Under the pieces are notes generated by a model, which did no database searches, had not been told where the DNA came from, and worked only from the letters and a program-made list of their open reading frames with translations. This document shows, piece by piece, positions 47,383 to 58,308 of a stretch of 64,000 nt of DNA (positions are counted from its first letter, which is position 1; each line of letters starts with the position of its first letter). The position numbers and the translations under genes are program-made. The stretch is taken from contig CM052361.1 in NCBI GenBank assembly GCA_028551475.1, positions 18,913,274-18,977,273 on the forward strand, written 5' to 3'. Source of the DNA: Casuarina equisetifolia (Eukaryota; Streptophyta; Magnoliopsida; Fagales; Casuarinaceae).

Positions 47383-47718
47383 TCAACCATTATGCTAAAT
47401 GTCTTAGAGTTGATGGCTAATAAATGATTAACTCATTTAAATATCATTATCAACTTGGGTCATCATAAGCCTAAGCCCACCATGACCTTAAGATTATGAC
47501 ATTCCACTATGCTTTTGTGTGATGATCTAGGTTCCAATCTTATGATCATTTTTATTCCATTGGTTTCCCCTTCATGGTTTGAACCTAGGACATTGAGGTT
47601 AGCTTTGATACCATTCTAAACCATTATTTCAAAAGTTTAAAGTTGCTGGCTAATCAAAGATTAGTTTATTTAAATAGCATTACCAACTTAGGGCCTTGAC
47701 AAACCTAAGATTATGACA
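47383..47718 (-). mobile_element. Possible TRIM (miniature LTR element)
   Basis: Two diverged direct repeats (47383-47501 and 47617-47718, both from AACCATTA to ATTATGACA) flank a 115-bp interior. Next to the right repeat the minus strand reads TGGTATCAAAGC, an iMet-type primer site, then a GGTTCAAACC-containing stretch. Size and layout fit a terminal-repeat retrotransposon in miniature. The flanks show no clear target duplication. Confidence 0.45.
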
Positions 47719-49690
47719 TCCTCATAAGTACCTATTCATGATTATATGTGTTGCTTTTTAACCATTATTAATGATTTTTCTGTGCAATATAGACTTTTCT
47801 CCTTCATCTTAATAGTCAAGTTTTTTCCAAATTCAAAACATTTTATTTCTATGATTAGAATTCAATTTGATATTGTTAAAAATGTGTTTGTTTAGACAAT
47901 GACATAAATGTTTTTCTTTTGAGTGTATCTCATATCTTTTTACCTAGCATATACTTCATTAAAATTTTTGCATTCACACTCCACAAGCATTGCCAATTCC
48001 TTCATATGGTATGATCTTTCATGTTTCAAGTTCACATTCTCTCACACTTTTGAAGATAATGCATTCACATTGACTTACCTTATAAATTGTCTACCATTTT
48101 TTTTAATCAAAAGTTGGCATTGTTATTGATAATATAGGTTGAGTGAATTATTAGACCTATTGAGAGAATACAAAGGTAGGGCATGGACCTAACCTTTTAT
48201 GATATGGTCTTAACTAGAATAATTACTTAATGAAAATATTTTAGGACATGAATCACTTTAAAATAAAGTACCAAAAAATTACTAAGCATCCTTTATTCAA
48301 GGGGGCTTGTAGTGATTAAGACCTAATTGATCTTCTCATGTTACTTTCCTACAATTATAATTTGTCTACTCTTTTCTTCTTTAGTAGTATCACCTTTAAT
48401 GAAAGATTATTTGGTTGACCTTATCCTAAACCATCCTTATCCTAAGCCATTTATGAGTTTATAGGTTTTGTTGCTACATTATTGCACTTGGTGCATCTTA
48501 CAAGTCTTCTTATGTACCTTGTGTATCATTGTGATGTATCCTTCATTGTAGATTTTTTTTTAATTTATCATTAAATATTTTCTTGTGAGTTGTGGTGTCA
48601 TCTTCTTTCCATTTCTGTAGGAATATTCATCTAAGCGTTAGTTTACCAACTTGCTCTATCTACTAAAGTTATAGAATTTAAAGTTGCATATGTCCTATAT
48701 CTCTATTACTTGACATTCTAGATGTACCTAAGCCTATAAATAACTCACCCACATTAACGACAAACCTTGTTGCTTCACTAGCTAGATCCCTTAAGACAAT
48801 AAGCCTAAGCTTTTAGTACCACTTTATCTATACCCCTCTTTACCTTATGCTTCATTAACATCACTCTACCCAATACTAAAGTTATTCCTAGGCAGCCAAA
48901 GAAGGGAGAATTTAATTGGATTGTAAAGATTTTCTTATGTTTCTTTTGTTTTTTACCTTCTTTTATTATTTAGTTTCTCGTGCTACTTTTGTCTTTTATT
49001 CATTAAAGCAATTACACAATAACTAAGAATCACAAGCACAAGAGATTAAGAGAAGTAGAAAATAAAATGCATGAAATTTTACATAGTTCAGCCCAAGCTA
49101 TTATTAGGTCTACTCTAGCCAATCAACTAGAAAGCCTTTTTCTTAATCAATTTCAAAAATCGTTTACACGGATTGACGATCCCTTCTCACAGATTTCTCG
49201 CATCAAGAGATTTGTTCCACATAAGACATGGTAATATCTTAGTTTCTCTCTTAAAACCAACCCCTCCCAAGAGATAGAATTGTTAGTGGTCAAATGTGGA
49301 ACTTTATGATAGAATTGCAAAACCCCTCCCAAGACCAAAGTTCCATATTATAATTTGACCAATGCCATCTCCAATTCTATCATACATGAAGCCTACACAT
49401 AGTAGGAAGCACTTATGAATCATAATAGGATAAGCATTATGGATAAGGAGCTTACTTACCTAGAGGCAAATCAAACATGGTAATTGGTGTCCTTTACCTC
49501 ATTGTTGACTTCATTTTGGTTATAGGTGGGTATGTAAAGTGAAGTATCAAGTCAATAGAATATTGGATGGGCATAAGACCTAATAGGTAGCCTAGAGTAT
49601 AGTTAATTTTAGGGTTAGTTTGAGGATATGAACTATAAGGGTAATTTTTCCTTATTACTAATCATTTTTTTTCTTTCTTTTTAATTTTAA
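47719..49690. other. Unassigned AT-rich region
   Basis: No gene recognised. 49020-49110 (CACAAGAGATTAAGAGAAG, then TTTTACATAGTTCAGCCC) resembles a piece seen near the ends of some copia LTRs, without other support. A short inverted similarity lies around 49255-49350 (CCCCTCCCAAGA, AGAATTG). Confidence 0.4.
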
Positions 49691-51175
49691 TTTTTTTTTA
49701 AAATGAAAGGGATGTAGCTTGTGCAATTATATTCATAAGTAAAGGTAGGCAAGGCAACAAAACCTTTGAGAGAAACAACAAGTAGGGCAAAAGATCTTAC
49801 CCACTCAAATATTGATAATTAAAGGTAAGCACAAAACCTAACCCATTTAAAAACTTGCAAAAGAGCATGGTATATCTCAAAATCATTAAAAAAAAAGTTG
49901 AAAAACATAGAAATGGAAAAATGACAAAACAATTAGTAATGTTCTAGTATCAATTGATCTTCATATGATATTTACTTGCAATTGCATGGTAAAGAACAAG
50001 AGTAGAGAAACTTTGGAAACCATTAACAATATTTTCATTATTTCTTGATGTGCTAGTTGAAAAGATGTATGGAATAGCATAGCCTATGTAGGAATCATAA
50101 TAGAAAACATTCTAATGGCATGGGATAACTTCCAAGGACAGAAAAATCCCTTTTCAAGTATTTGATAAGAAATAGAGAGTCTGCTTCAATTTTTGATAGA
50201 ATAATTCCTTTTTGTAAATAGAGTTTCAATCCTTCCAACAAATCATAAACTTTAGTAGTAGCACCATCACCCTAGCCAAGGTTAATTACATATGTCAAAT
50301 GGACACTACCATGAGTGTCACAAACTAAACCAGTGCATAAACCATCAATACTTAAACCATTTGTATTTAGCTTTGATGATCTAGAAGGATATTTCCATTT
50401 AACCATTCTACTCCTCAAAACTAAGGAAAATATAACTAGTGCTTGCAAGGCTTGTAGATGTTAACTATTTAAAATATATGAGAGTTTAATCACCTTTATA
50501 ATTTAAAACTAACATGTAAACTTTAGATAGCAAGGATCCTAGCTAGAGTGGAGAAAGTATTATTGATTAGAATAGGAACCCTATTCTATGCAAGCCAAAT
50601 ACTTTAAAGAACATAGTAGCTCGTAAGTGCAATAAGCTTCCTAGATTGTGAGGAAAAAGATGCTTCCTCGAACTAATCCATAATAAGTACATTCACTAAG
50701 TCTTTTCTTACTAGTATCTTAAAGGCAAGCCTAAAATATTACCACAAATTTCCAACTAGCTCCTCATGCAAAAAAAAAAAAAAAAAACGATTAGTAGTTT
50801 TGGCTAAGGAAATGTGCAACAAACACATTTTAAGGCCAAAAAAAAAAAAAATCGCTCACTTGTACATTCACAATAGTGGGAAAACCATTGCACATGATTT
50901 TCATATAAAAATGCTAATTTTTGTTGGAAGAAGCCGATTTCAATCAAACTTTCTCTAGTTTACCTTCTTAGTCATCCTTAAATTTTCATAGACATAGGAA
51001 ACAAAAAGTTTTCTATTAAGAGGAAGCTTAAGCATTAGGTTATCAAGCTCATCATTAAAAATTATCTCAATAGATTGTTCTAATTGAGAAAGAGATAGGT
51101 TGGATTGTAAATAATCCTGATCATTCAAAACCTCCTTAATGCTCTATTTTTTATCATAAAGAAAGATTTACAACA
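49690..51175 (-). pseudogene. LINE C-terminal region with RNase H-like domain, decayed
   Basis: The minus strand from about 50400 gives SSKLNTNGLSIDGLCTGLV (the KLNTDG start of plant LINE RNase H), then LLEGLKL and KIEADSLFLIKYL near 50190, matching GLxLxxxxGxxxIxxExDS. Upstream (about 50580) IWLA-NRV corresponds to the end of zf-RVT. Stops are present. Confidence 0.7.
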
Positions 51176-51193
51176 ATAAGATGTACAACAATA

Positions 51194-51760
51194 TTATCAC
51201 CCATTTGTGTTTTACTGATGATTTGTTTCTTTTTTCCCATGGAGATATAAATTCAGTGCTTTGTCTTGTAGAAGCCTTGGAGGAGTTTAGTGAACTTACA
51301 GGTCTTCATTACAATCCAAGTAAATGTCAAATATTCTTCTCAAGATTATTAGATCAAGGGTAGCTTTTCATCTTAGATCACTCACCTTTCCCCATGAGTA
51401 CACTCCCCATTCGATATCTTGGAGTTCCTTTAATTATAAAAAGGTTTACTCATGCTGATTGCAAAGGTTTGATAGATAAAATATTTAGTAGAATAGAATG
51501 TTGGGGAATAAAGCATCTAAGCTTTGCTGGAAGATTGCAGTTGTCAAAATCAATCCTAATTTCCACATGTACATTTTGGATGCACGTTTTCTTACTGTCA
51601 AAGCAAACAATTTATGAAACAGAGAAAAAAATTAGAAACTTTTTATGGGCAAGAAGTACAGATATACAACGTTCCTACAAAATTGCTTGGCAAATAGTTT
51701 GCTCACCTAGAAAAGGAAGGGAAATTGGGATTGCCGAACCTTAAACTTTGGAATAAAGTC
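51194..51760 (+). pseudogene. LINE ORF2 RT, catalytic block to thumb
   Basis: It starts ITHLCFTDDLFLFSHGD, where FTDD is the catalytic FADD motif. Next come LVEALEEFSELTGLHYNPSK, a stop after RLLDQG, then LPIRYLGVPLIIKRFTHADC and KHLSFAGRLQLSKSIL, KIRNFLWA, and a frame slip before GLPNLKLWNKVLLG. Order and wording match plant L1-type ORF2. The apparent start codon at 51181 belongs to the target duplication and is not a real start. Confidence 0.88.
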
Positions 51761-51780
51761 CTTTTAGGACGTATGATTTT

Positions 51781-52431
51781 TTTTATGGAAAAGGTAAATT
51801 GTATTAATACATATTAAAGTACAAAAGTACAGATGCATACCTTAGTATTACAAAAGTCACCATATCTATGAAAAAATGAAAGTTGGAAGCCTCCAAATCT
51901 CACTCAAAATAATATTGCATTGAGAATATTTTATATTTCTAAACAAAGAATCTCTCCCTCATACTATCTTCTTTATTTTCACTAAGAGAATAGGGATATC
52001 CACTGTTTTCCCTTGAAAACATCTTCTATTTCGTTTAGCCCATATATAATAAATACAAGCTAAGAAAGATATGTTGAGAAGTTTGGCAGCTAAATCCTTT
52101 CCTTTTATTACTTTGATCATCCATTATAGTTCTTCATTCCATCCTCTAATGTCACGTAGATTCTATTCTAAGCAAGAATACTTTTCAAATCATCCTTGTC
52201 TATGCACATTCAAAAAAGAGATCACTTTTATTTTCTAAATGAGATTGACAAAAATCATAATATATGTTTACTGAAGGAAGCCATCGTATAATTTCTATTG
52301 CTGTAGAAAGTTTGTCCCTACAAACAAGCCATCAAATGAAATTATGTTTGCTAATGCCACCTGTCCAAATTAAATTATACTAATCCACCGTTTTTCTAAC
52401 TTTTCGAAAAGCATTATAAATCTTTTGGCAA
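51781..52431 (-). mobile_element. LINE nested in the LINE, 5' truncated
   Basis: It begins on the plus strand with a T run and TATGGAAAAGGTAAATTG (reversed tail), and is flanked by CTTTTAGGACGTATG (51761) and CTTTTAGGATGTATG (52432), a target duplication of about 15 bp with one change. The same family recurs at 57785-59690 and 28686. Confidence 0.88.
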
Positions 52432-53298
52432 CTTTTAGGATGTATGTTTTAGACTCTCATAAATCTTCTAGATGAATCATTGTAGAGTAAGTGGATACAT
52501 AGCACTAAATGTAAAAGAATTTTAGTAATGCAACTTCAAATCAAAGGTTTAATGGTATGGAGTTGGAGAGGTCTCCTCAAGTTAAGGCTTATGCTTACCT
52601 CAGTTCTTTTTAGGTCTACCTATTGTTGCAAAACTATTTATCAGGACCTTAAACCAGTAAATGAGAAAGTAGATTGGTATGATCTAATTTGGACTGATGG
52701 GATTTGCAAGCATAACTTTATTGGATGGCTAGTTTGTCATGATTGACTTTCTACAGCAAAGAGAATGGTACAATGGCTTCCTACAATTAACCAATACTGT
52801 GATTTTTGTTAGGCTCAAGTAGAAAATAGGAGTCATTTCTTTTTTGAATGTCCTTGCACAATGTTGATTTGGAAGAATATCCTTGCTCAAAATGGAATTT
52901 GACGTTACATCGGAGGATAGAATGAAGAATTAAAATAGATGATTAAAGCATCTAAAGGTAAAAATCTTGTTGCAAAACTTTTTAAAATATCATTTTTAGC
53001 TTGTATTTATTGCATTTGGGCATAAAGAAATAGAAGAAGATTTCAAAATACATTAGTTGACATTCCAATCTTGTTGGCTAAAGTAAGGAAAATTGTACAA
53101 GGGAGAGCTTTTCTACTTCACAATATCAAACCCTCACAAAGTAATGTCTTCTTGAGTGAGATTTGGAGGCTTACAACCTCTATTTTTTCTTACTCTTAGT
53201 TTATTTTTGAAAATTGTTGTAATACTAGGGATATGTCTTTGTGCTTTTGTATATAATTTTCTATTAATGCAACTTATATTAAAAACCAAAAAAAAAAA
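52432..53298 (+). pseudogene. LINE ORF2 C-terminal part and tail
   Basis: After the nested insertion the host LINE continues. VDWYDLIWTDGICKHNFIGW (52660-52725) is the zf-RVT block. CDFC-AQVENRSHFFFECP near 52800 carries the CxxC...HxxxxC zinc ligands. Then FKISFLACIYCIWA-RNRRRF, and the tail INATYIKNQ before poly(A). Confidence 0.85.
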
Positions 53299-53311
53299 AA
53301 TGTACAACAAT

Positions 53312-53589
53312 AGCTTGTCCAACCACTTTTCCATCTAAAGTATTGTTCCTTGTTATTAACCAACCATATGACATGTAAATGGCAAATGTGATATGTGCAT
53401 TTATGGCAAACTAACAATGAAAAGCCAATATACTCCTTGGATGATGAAGAACGTCCACAGATTCTCGCGCTTAATTCGCATGAATTAAGTCCAAAGAAAG
53501 GCTCCTTTAATAAAGTTCCAAGCCAACCTCATTCAAAAATCGAAAGATCTACCTTACAACCAGAGGAAAGATTACAGGAATGGAAAGGA
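53312..53589. other. Unassigned sequence
   Basis: A 70-codon plus-strand frame (53395-53607, with EERPQILALNSHELSPKKGS) has unusually normal composition for this window, but I see no family or splice evidence. Confidence 0.3.
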
Positions 53590-53949
53590 AACATTCATTT
53601 TGGATGAGCGTGCAATATTTCAGTGAGCTATTCTACTCGAGTATCCTCGTTCATAGCCCGTTTAGGGGCCAAAATCAAATCGGCCATAACTTTAAAGCTT
53701 TCCTTTTTCAGTGTTGTATAAAGATATTAAAGCCTTTACTCAACAAGTTTAATGAAGATTGTTTTGAGTTCGCAACATTTAAGATAGCACAAATTCACAG
53801 TTTCTCATTATTTATGATACATAAGATCTGTTCTTACCACGCTGATTGATATTTTACAATAGAAAGTCGAAATCCCATAGGCTTAGTGTAAAGTCATGCC
53901 ATCTTCATCGTAGCTTTTGTTTAACAAGTATCGCTCCCAGTTAACTATA

Positions 53950-54165
53950 TTATACTTTCGGCTCACAGCCAACGTAGTTGCAGTAGCTATTTCTAGGAAT
54001 ATTGTGGTGATCGCGCAAGTCGCCCATACCGTCCTCAGCTCCGTCATTCTCGTCCTCGGCTAGCTGCCGCCCTTGCTTATACGGTTCATCCAACGACGGT
54101 TTCCTAGCTGTTGCCAGACAAGAAGTCACCATCATCAAGGCTACAGCAAGTGCTAGAAATCTCAT
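53950..54165 (-). CDS. Small secreted peptide SSP3 (71 aa)
   Basis: The most diverged of the three peptides, with an intact frame. Residues 1-18 (MRFLALAVALMMVTSCLA) are the signal peptide. The middle has RKPSLDEPYKQGRQLAEDEN and a more acidic, Gly-rich insert (DGAEDGMGDLRD). The tail is HHNIPRNSYCNYVGC plus EPKV. Four residues of the tail are missing relative to SSP1 and SSP2, so the cysteines (62 and 67) are four apart instead of eight, and IPR replaces IPS. TATA box and a GTAAGT donor lie upstream. If the cysteines pair, the loop would be much smaller, suggesting altered receptor or target preference. Function unknown. Confidence 0.82.
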   Translation of the reverse strand: MRFLALAVALMMVTSCLATARKPSLDEPYKQGRQLAEDENDGAEDGMGDLRDHHNIPRNSYCNYVGCEPKV

Positions 54166-54246
54166 TCCTCAGCTTTTTCTGTCATACAAAACCAAAAAGT
54201 AAAACCAACAAAATAAAGAAACAATGTCTTACTCTGAAGTTAGGAA

Positions 54247-54351
54247 CTAGGGGAAGTCATCGGAGAAAAAACAGAAAAACAATAGCAAAGAAAAGGCTGT
54301 TCTGATTATGATGTATTTAAGTTCTGAAAGCAATACAGAATGTTTACTTAC
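54247..54351 (-). other. Candidate 5'-UTR intron of SSP3
   Basis: Donor CTCTG/GTAAGTAA on the minus strand at 54351, the best consensus of the three. The acceptor is less certain: TTCCCCTAG ends at 54247 (105 nt), and other AGs follow. Confidence 0.45.
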
Positions 54352-54409
54352 CAGAGCAGGGGTTAAAACCTTTGGGAACTTCTTGGGGAGCAAGAAGAAG
54401 TTTAATAAA

Positions 54410-54416
54410 TTTATAG
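54410..54416 (-). promoter_or_regulatory. TATA box of SSP3
   Basis: The minus strand reads CCTCTATAAATTTA, 245 bases upstream of the start codon. Confidence 0.7.
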
Positions 54417-54637
54417 AGGCAATCAAGAGTTTGTATTGTTGGCGTTTTATTAATAAAAATTAGTGAAGATGGAGTGTCCACCAAAATAGGCAAGACTAAG
54501 TGGGTTGTCGTTATAATTAATTAAGGTTGCTTTTCAAACAATTGAAATGATGAAGTTCAAGGAATTTTCGGCTTTCATTGCCACCATAAATAGGAGGATC
54601 CACCTCAGGCGATGGTTTTCCAGGTGAAAACAAAACT

Positions 54638-54662
54638 GTCAATCAAGCACGTTAAAATTGAC
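54638..54662 (-). promoter_or_regulatory. Paired W-box-like motif upstream of SSP3
   Basis: GTCAA and TTGAC with a 15-base spacer, conserved with the other units. Confidence 0.55.
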
Positions 54663-55269
54663 TGTTGTATTTGCCTTATAATTGAAAAATGTACCTATCA
54701 ATTGTCCGTAATTTATACTTTTTGCAGCGGTTTAATTCTATTTCTTCACCGAAACTCTTACAGCTACCACTGATATACTCAATTGTAGAATCCCAAGGAG
54801 GGCATAGTTTACGAGTCAGGTGACACAGTTGTCTCTTTCCAGGACCAGAACTAATTAGCACAGAAGAAAATAGTTTAGTCTGAGGTGAAACGTTTGGGAT
54901 ACTTGTTGATTCGGAAACTAAGTTGCGCTATAGTTTGTTTTCCGGTACTTATGGCAAAGTCAGGACACGTCTTCCGTGGGAGCTAAAACTTCTCTAGTCT
55001 CCTGTCCTGACGCGGCAGAGGTCATAAATCTACCGTTATGCGCTCTAACAAGCAAAGTGATATGAAACGTGTCTTCACCTTACGCACCTAGGAACTGCCA
55101 TGTATCATGAGAATTTGCTATCCTGTTCAAAGAAGTATATCTAGATGCAAATATGTGGAGCAAAACTGCATGGACTTGGTTAACTTCGGTTACAAGCGAT
55201 TCTGAATGTAACGTGGAGACGTTACATTATATTCCTGAACCACATTACATTATATTCATAAACTCTTGC

Positions 55270-55650
55270 GGTAACTTTAAGAAACAGAATTAAAATATTT
55301 TATCTCCAAGATATCTTCAATCTATCATATTTTGAAAGAGATGAATTGAAAGAAAGAGGAAAGAACAGGATCATCGGAGCCCTAACAGGGTCGCCGGAAA
55401 ACTCAGGAAGAAAGGAAAAACGGTAACAAGAAAAATCTTGTGTACATACATATAGAATTCAATTGAAACAAAAAAGGAAACATGGTTAATGATAATTGAA
55501 ATTTATACAAATTCGAAGATTTTGGATTCCCTACCAACTAGAGTTTCGCAGCAGAGACGGAGATGGAGGTGGATTGCGTTGCGGGTTGGGTCACATCACT
55601 GGTTTGACGTGGCTAGTGCATGAGTGGCACATGCCCCTTTATGCTCTAAC
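55270..55650 (-). repeat. Probable solo LTR or LTR fragment
   Basis: The minus strand begins TGTTAGAGCATAAAGGGGC at about 55650, with a CCACGTCA block like the piece at 40380-41025. It interrupts the homology between copies B and C. The left border is not defined. Confidence 0.4.
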
Positions 55651-57000
55651 ATAGATAAAAGAAGTTTTAAAGGTCAAAGTCTAGAAAACATTATCAATAT
55701 TGCCATGACTAAGAAGGATGGGCTTAACATACATATTGTCGTGAAATGTCAAAGGTTCTTTCCATTTACTTTTCTTGAATGATCAATTATGAAGCTGATA
55801 AAAAAACATCCCGGTTTCATAACATCTAGTTGTTGGACTATTGTTGGACTACACAATACACTTGGATCTCATCCCAATTCGTGGATATTCTTTTTATATT
55901 AATAGGTGAAGGTGGAGGGGGATTTAAATTGGGGATTTGAAGGTTAGAAGAAAACGACTAATTGCTAGAGATGGATGAGGTAAAATTTGTTATTTTGGAT
56001 GCTATTTATATTTGTAGTGAGGTAAACTGTATTTGTAGATCGTGCTTCCAGCTGTTTTCCAGGAGGCACGGCCTCAGTCCGTGCGTTGTGCGGGTGGGAG
56101 AGTTGTGTCTGGTTTGCTGGAAATTCTTTGTGGAAAGGCAGCAGGTGCAGAGCTTTGGGAATAAACTTCCGCTTTTAGTGCGCGTTACGTGTTAAATCAT
56201 TTAGTGAGTATTAGGGTTTTCTTAATTCTTGTGTTGCTATTTAGAAATAAGTCTCCGCAATTGTAGAAGCTTGAAAAATGTAATATGAACTATTTTTAAT
56301 TTGGTTGAGGTAAAATTCTCTGTCTAATAAGGCTTTTATGTTCTTTAGGCAAAATTATACTAATTATTCATTTTCGTTCCTAATACCACTGGTAGGAAAC
56401 ACGCAACAAGAGCCTTAGATCCAATTGTCCAGACTAGATGACAAAGCTATGCAACAATTGCCTAATCCATTAATCCAATTATCTATGTAGTTGTATGAGA
56501 AAAGAAGTCTACCAGTTATTCATAAATCTCTTTCATTCTGTATGGATTACTATTCTCTTAAAAGCTATGCAACAATCTGAAATATTTTGGGTTCACTAGG
56601 TCGCACTACCACTGGTTATTTTGCTTATTGAATCCTGAACACCCTATTCTATAATTTAAACTTAGTTTTTGTGTAATTGCCAATTAAACTACGACCTTCG
56701 CGGAGTTGGCTGATTATACATATCAACTATTGCCTCTTTTGTTCTACGATTTATAAGTAGGACCTGCTACTGTTATGATGACGGAACGTTACTCAGTTTT
56801 GGCAAGCATCCTATAACATTTGGTTTCTTGTTAGATATAAATGATATAGACATGATCTATGTCCCTGTACTATGTATCTATAGGTACCTTATGGAAATTA
56901 TTCATCTAATTGACATTATGGAATCGTTGATGGCTGAGTCCATTGCTTTTGTTTCTGGGGGATGTTTGATGATGATGTAAATATCTACCATTATGCTAGC
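55651..57000. other. Distal part of SSP unit C
   Basis: 55750-55890 matches 38935-39050 and 56440-57000 matches 41650-42240. The 77-codon frame at 55962-56195 lies in a GC-richer patch with several Cys codons but no recognisable domain. Confidence 0.5.
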
Positions 57001-57594
57001 GGTGTTCTAAATGTGTAGTCTTATTTTTAGATTCATTTTTTGCACTCATTGCCTTTACTCTTGGTTAGCTTTGAATTTGAGGAGGAATTTGAGGAGCAAG
57101 TGGACTTACCACCATATCTTTCTTGGACATAAGGGACAATGGGAGCTAAGACAAATATGGCGAACACTCAAATTCTAAGTCGTGAGGTGCTAATGAATTA
57201 GATTTTCTCTCTCTCTTTTTTTTTTTTCTGTGTTAGTCATATTCTATTTACCAACTTATATACAATATGATTTGAGGACTGAATTTATCTTGTGGATAAA
57301 AAGTACTTGCATACCACGAACTGAGAAAATAGATTAATGTTTATCTAAACTAAAGTCAAGATTTTTAAGACACCAAACTTTTGCATCATTTTTAGCAATC
57401 TCCGACTTATCATCAAACAAATTTAGCAATCGCTGGTTTTCAACATCAAGGTTTTGGCAAAGGTACTAGACACTTTCTTGGAAATATTCGTATTCCCGTA
57501 ATTTTTCTTGCTTTGATTATGGAATTAGCCCACCAAAATCCCAAAATAGAGTAATAAGAGAATGCAACACTTGCTATATCTTTAGATCCAAGAA
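57001..57594. other. Unassigned sequence
   Basis: No gene recognised. A short tandem duplication at about 57545-57670 repeats GAGAATGC, then ACTTGCTATATCTTTA. Confidence 0.45.
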
Positions 57595-57944
57595 AAAATT
57601 TCAAATCCACAAATAAAGGAATAGGAGAATGCCGAACTTGCTATATCTTTATATTCATGAAAAAATTTTATTGGCCATGCAATAGCTCTACTTCTTCAAA
57701 GCAACAGCACAATCAATTTCCTTGGTGGAATCAATATTGCAGGTGTAAGTGAATATAATTTATCTCACACACTAAAATGCAGTAATTTTATTTTTTAGTG
57801 GAAAAGGTAAATTGTATTAATAAATATTAAATTACAGAAGCACAAAGACATATCCCAACATTACAAAAATTACTATATTTATGAAAAGATAGAAATTGGA
57901 AGCTTATAAATTTTACTTAAAATACATTTCCTTTGAAGGATTTT

Positions 57945-58308
57945 ATATTTTTAAACAAAGAACCTTTTCCTTATACTATATTATTACTTTTGATAAGAGA
58001 ATAGAGATATCAATTGTTTTCCTCTAAAAATGTTTTCCATTTCATTCAATCTATTGATAACTCTATTTTTATAGAGTTATGTATACTATTTTAGAGAATA
58101 AAATATATTTTTTTGGGAGGATTTTAAATTTGTAAACAAAAAAATTTTCTTTTGTATAATCTTCTTTACTTTCACTAAGAAAATAAAGATATCAATTAGT
58201 TTTCCTTTGAAAACACTTCTATTTCATTCAAATCATTAATAATTTTATTTTTATAGAGTTATTTAGGACTATTTTAGAGAATAAATAATGTCATTTTTGT
58301 GAGATAAT
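57945..58308. repeat. Tandem duplication, 182 bp, two units
   Basis: Both units contain LINE sequence followed by the first bases of the LTR: TGATAACTCTATTTTTATAG at 58055 and its decayed copy TAATAATTTTATTTTTATAG at 58237. The duplication thus happened after the LTR insertion. Confidence 0.75.

Larger units (their letters stand above)
51181..53311 (+). mobile_element. 5'-truncated LINE with clean target duplication
   Basis: ATGTACAACAATA at 51181-51193 and again at 53299-53311 brackets a plus-strand LINE that ends in poly(A) (53287-53298). The 5' end is truncated just before the RT catalytic block. A second LINE is nested within (51781-52431). Apart from that insertion the decay is modest, so this is a relatively young copy. 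Confidence 0.93.
53590..55010 (-). repeat. SSP duplication unit, copy C
   Basis: Collinear with copies A and B from the 3' flank (AACATTCATTTTGGATG) through gene, intron, promoter and upstream DNA. Homology resumes at 55750-55890 and 56440-57000 after an insertion. Confidence 0.83.

Noticed and set aside
47560..47600. GGTTTGAACC considered as a tRNA B box (tRNA gene or SINE)
   Set aside because: No A box at proper spacing and no cloverleaf. The primer-site and repeat layout fits a TRIM better.
53395..53607. 70-codon frame near SSP3 as a host exon
   Set aside because: No homologue in copies A or B, no splice-site pair and no recognised motif. It is left as unassigned.
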